This document shows positions 5,245 through 5,522 of a stretch of DNA of 5,522 bases, in pieces. This DNA comes from REEB426 sp964551975 (GTDB taxonomy: Bacteria; Actinomycetota; Actinomycetes; S36-B12): contig CAZKFI010000107.1 of the NCBI GenBank assembly GCA_964551975.1, forward strand, positions 1 to 5,522, read 5' to 3'. Position 1 is the stretch's first letter, and every line of letters starts with the position of its first letter. The notes beneath the pieces are model-generated. The model did no database searches, was not told the DNA's origin, and saw only the letters and a list, made by a program, of their open reading frames with translations. The position numbers and the translations under genes are program-made.

Positions 5245-5522
5245 ATGTCAGATTCAGGAACCAACCAGGTCCCCAACCCTGCTCCTCAACCGGGAGCCGC
5301 CTCATCGGGGGTCGCCGACGATGCGCGTAAGGCAGAAGCCTTCCTCGAGGAAGTCCCCTCCCGTGCTCAGGTCGCGCTGTTCATCGGTGGCTCGATCGCT
5401 CGGACCCTGGCAGTGCTGGCCTTGATCTTCCTGTCCATGAATCTGGTGCCCAGTCAGCTCGATGCAGGCAGCGGAATACCGATTCTCAGCCTCCTGCTCG
5501 GTATGGCGGTCTACCTGTTCTA
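5245..5522 (+). CDS. Uncharacterised membrane protein, partial at the right edge
   Basis: Open from ATG 5245 to the window end: 92 complete codons, then 'ta', which could be Tyr or a stop. The product starts with a polar, Pro/Ala-rich, probably cytoplasmic region of about 40 residues (MSDSGTNQVPNPAPQPG...), including an acidic/amphipathic part AEAFLEEVPSRAQ (30-42). A hydrophobic segment follows at about 43-68 (VALFIGGSIARTLAVLALIF), then a short polar turn with D73, and a second hydrophobic run from about 78 (IPILSLLLGMAVYLF) cut by the edge. No domain is recognised and I assign no function. It begins 12 nt after rlmN with no terminator between, so cotranscription is likely. No Shine-Dalgarno is visible before 5245 (CTTCCGGC), so initiation is weak, coupled or leaderless. 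Codon use resembles the upstream genes. DUF2631 proteins lie near rlmN in some actinobacteria, but I see no match. Confidence 0.65.
   Translation, partial: MSDSGTNQVPNPAPQPGAASSGVADDARKAEAFLEEVPSRAQVALFIGGSIARTLAVLALIFLSMNLVPSQLDAGSGIPILSLLLGMAVYLF

Overview
The window is a GC-rich stretch carrying the conserved bacterial cluster rpsB - tsf - pyrH - frr - cdsA - rlmN, with all genes on the + strand, followed by the start of an unidentified membrane-protein gene that runs off the right edge. Gene order, protein wording (for example the EF-Ts 'HRRASDLPPQVGVLV' block and a PyrH with a hydrophilic N-terminal extension) and GTG starts fit a high-GC Actinomycetota. The order matches what is known from Mycobacterium and Streptomyces. 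I cannot place the organism below phylum from the sequence alone.

Layout: 1-155 is a non-coding leader with several GC hairpins, the best of them a two-tier stem-loop at 101-136 just upstream of the rpsB ribosome binding site. rpsB (156-1004, ribosomal protein S2) and tsf (1062-1880, EF-Ts) are separated by 57 nt that contain a perfect 8-bp hairpin. This hairpin is the second copy of an imperfect 29-nt tandem duplication straddling the rpsB stop. pyrH (1906-2697, UMP kinase) follows after 25 nt, and frr (2753-3319, ribosome recycling factor) after 55 nt. cdsA (3323-4165, CDP-diacylglycerol synthase) starts 3 nt after frr. rlmN (GTG at 4162 to 5232, 23S rRNA/tRNA adenine C2-methyltransferase) overlaps cdsA in a GTGA stop/start. 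An ORF from 5245 with at least one membrane segment follows 12 nt after rlmN.

How the genes fit together: S2, EF-Ts, RRF and RlmN all serve translation (30S subunit, EF-Tu recycling, post-termination recycling, decoding-centre methylation). PyrH supplies UDP for RNA, DNA and sugar-nucleotide synthesis. CdsA makes the CDP-diacylglycerol precursor of membrane phospholipids. The tight spacing and overlaps suggest one growth-linked transcription unit, perhaps with the rpsB/tsf hairpin tuning expression between the two genes. I see no intrinsic terminator with a T tract anywhere.

The genes themselves are ordinary and intact. I did not find a new multi-gene system. What is worth a second look lies between and at the edges of the genes: the rpsB leader structure, the duplicated hairpin at rpsB/tsf, several short tandem duplications at gene junctions and protein tails, and the unassigned terminal ORF.
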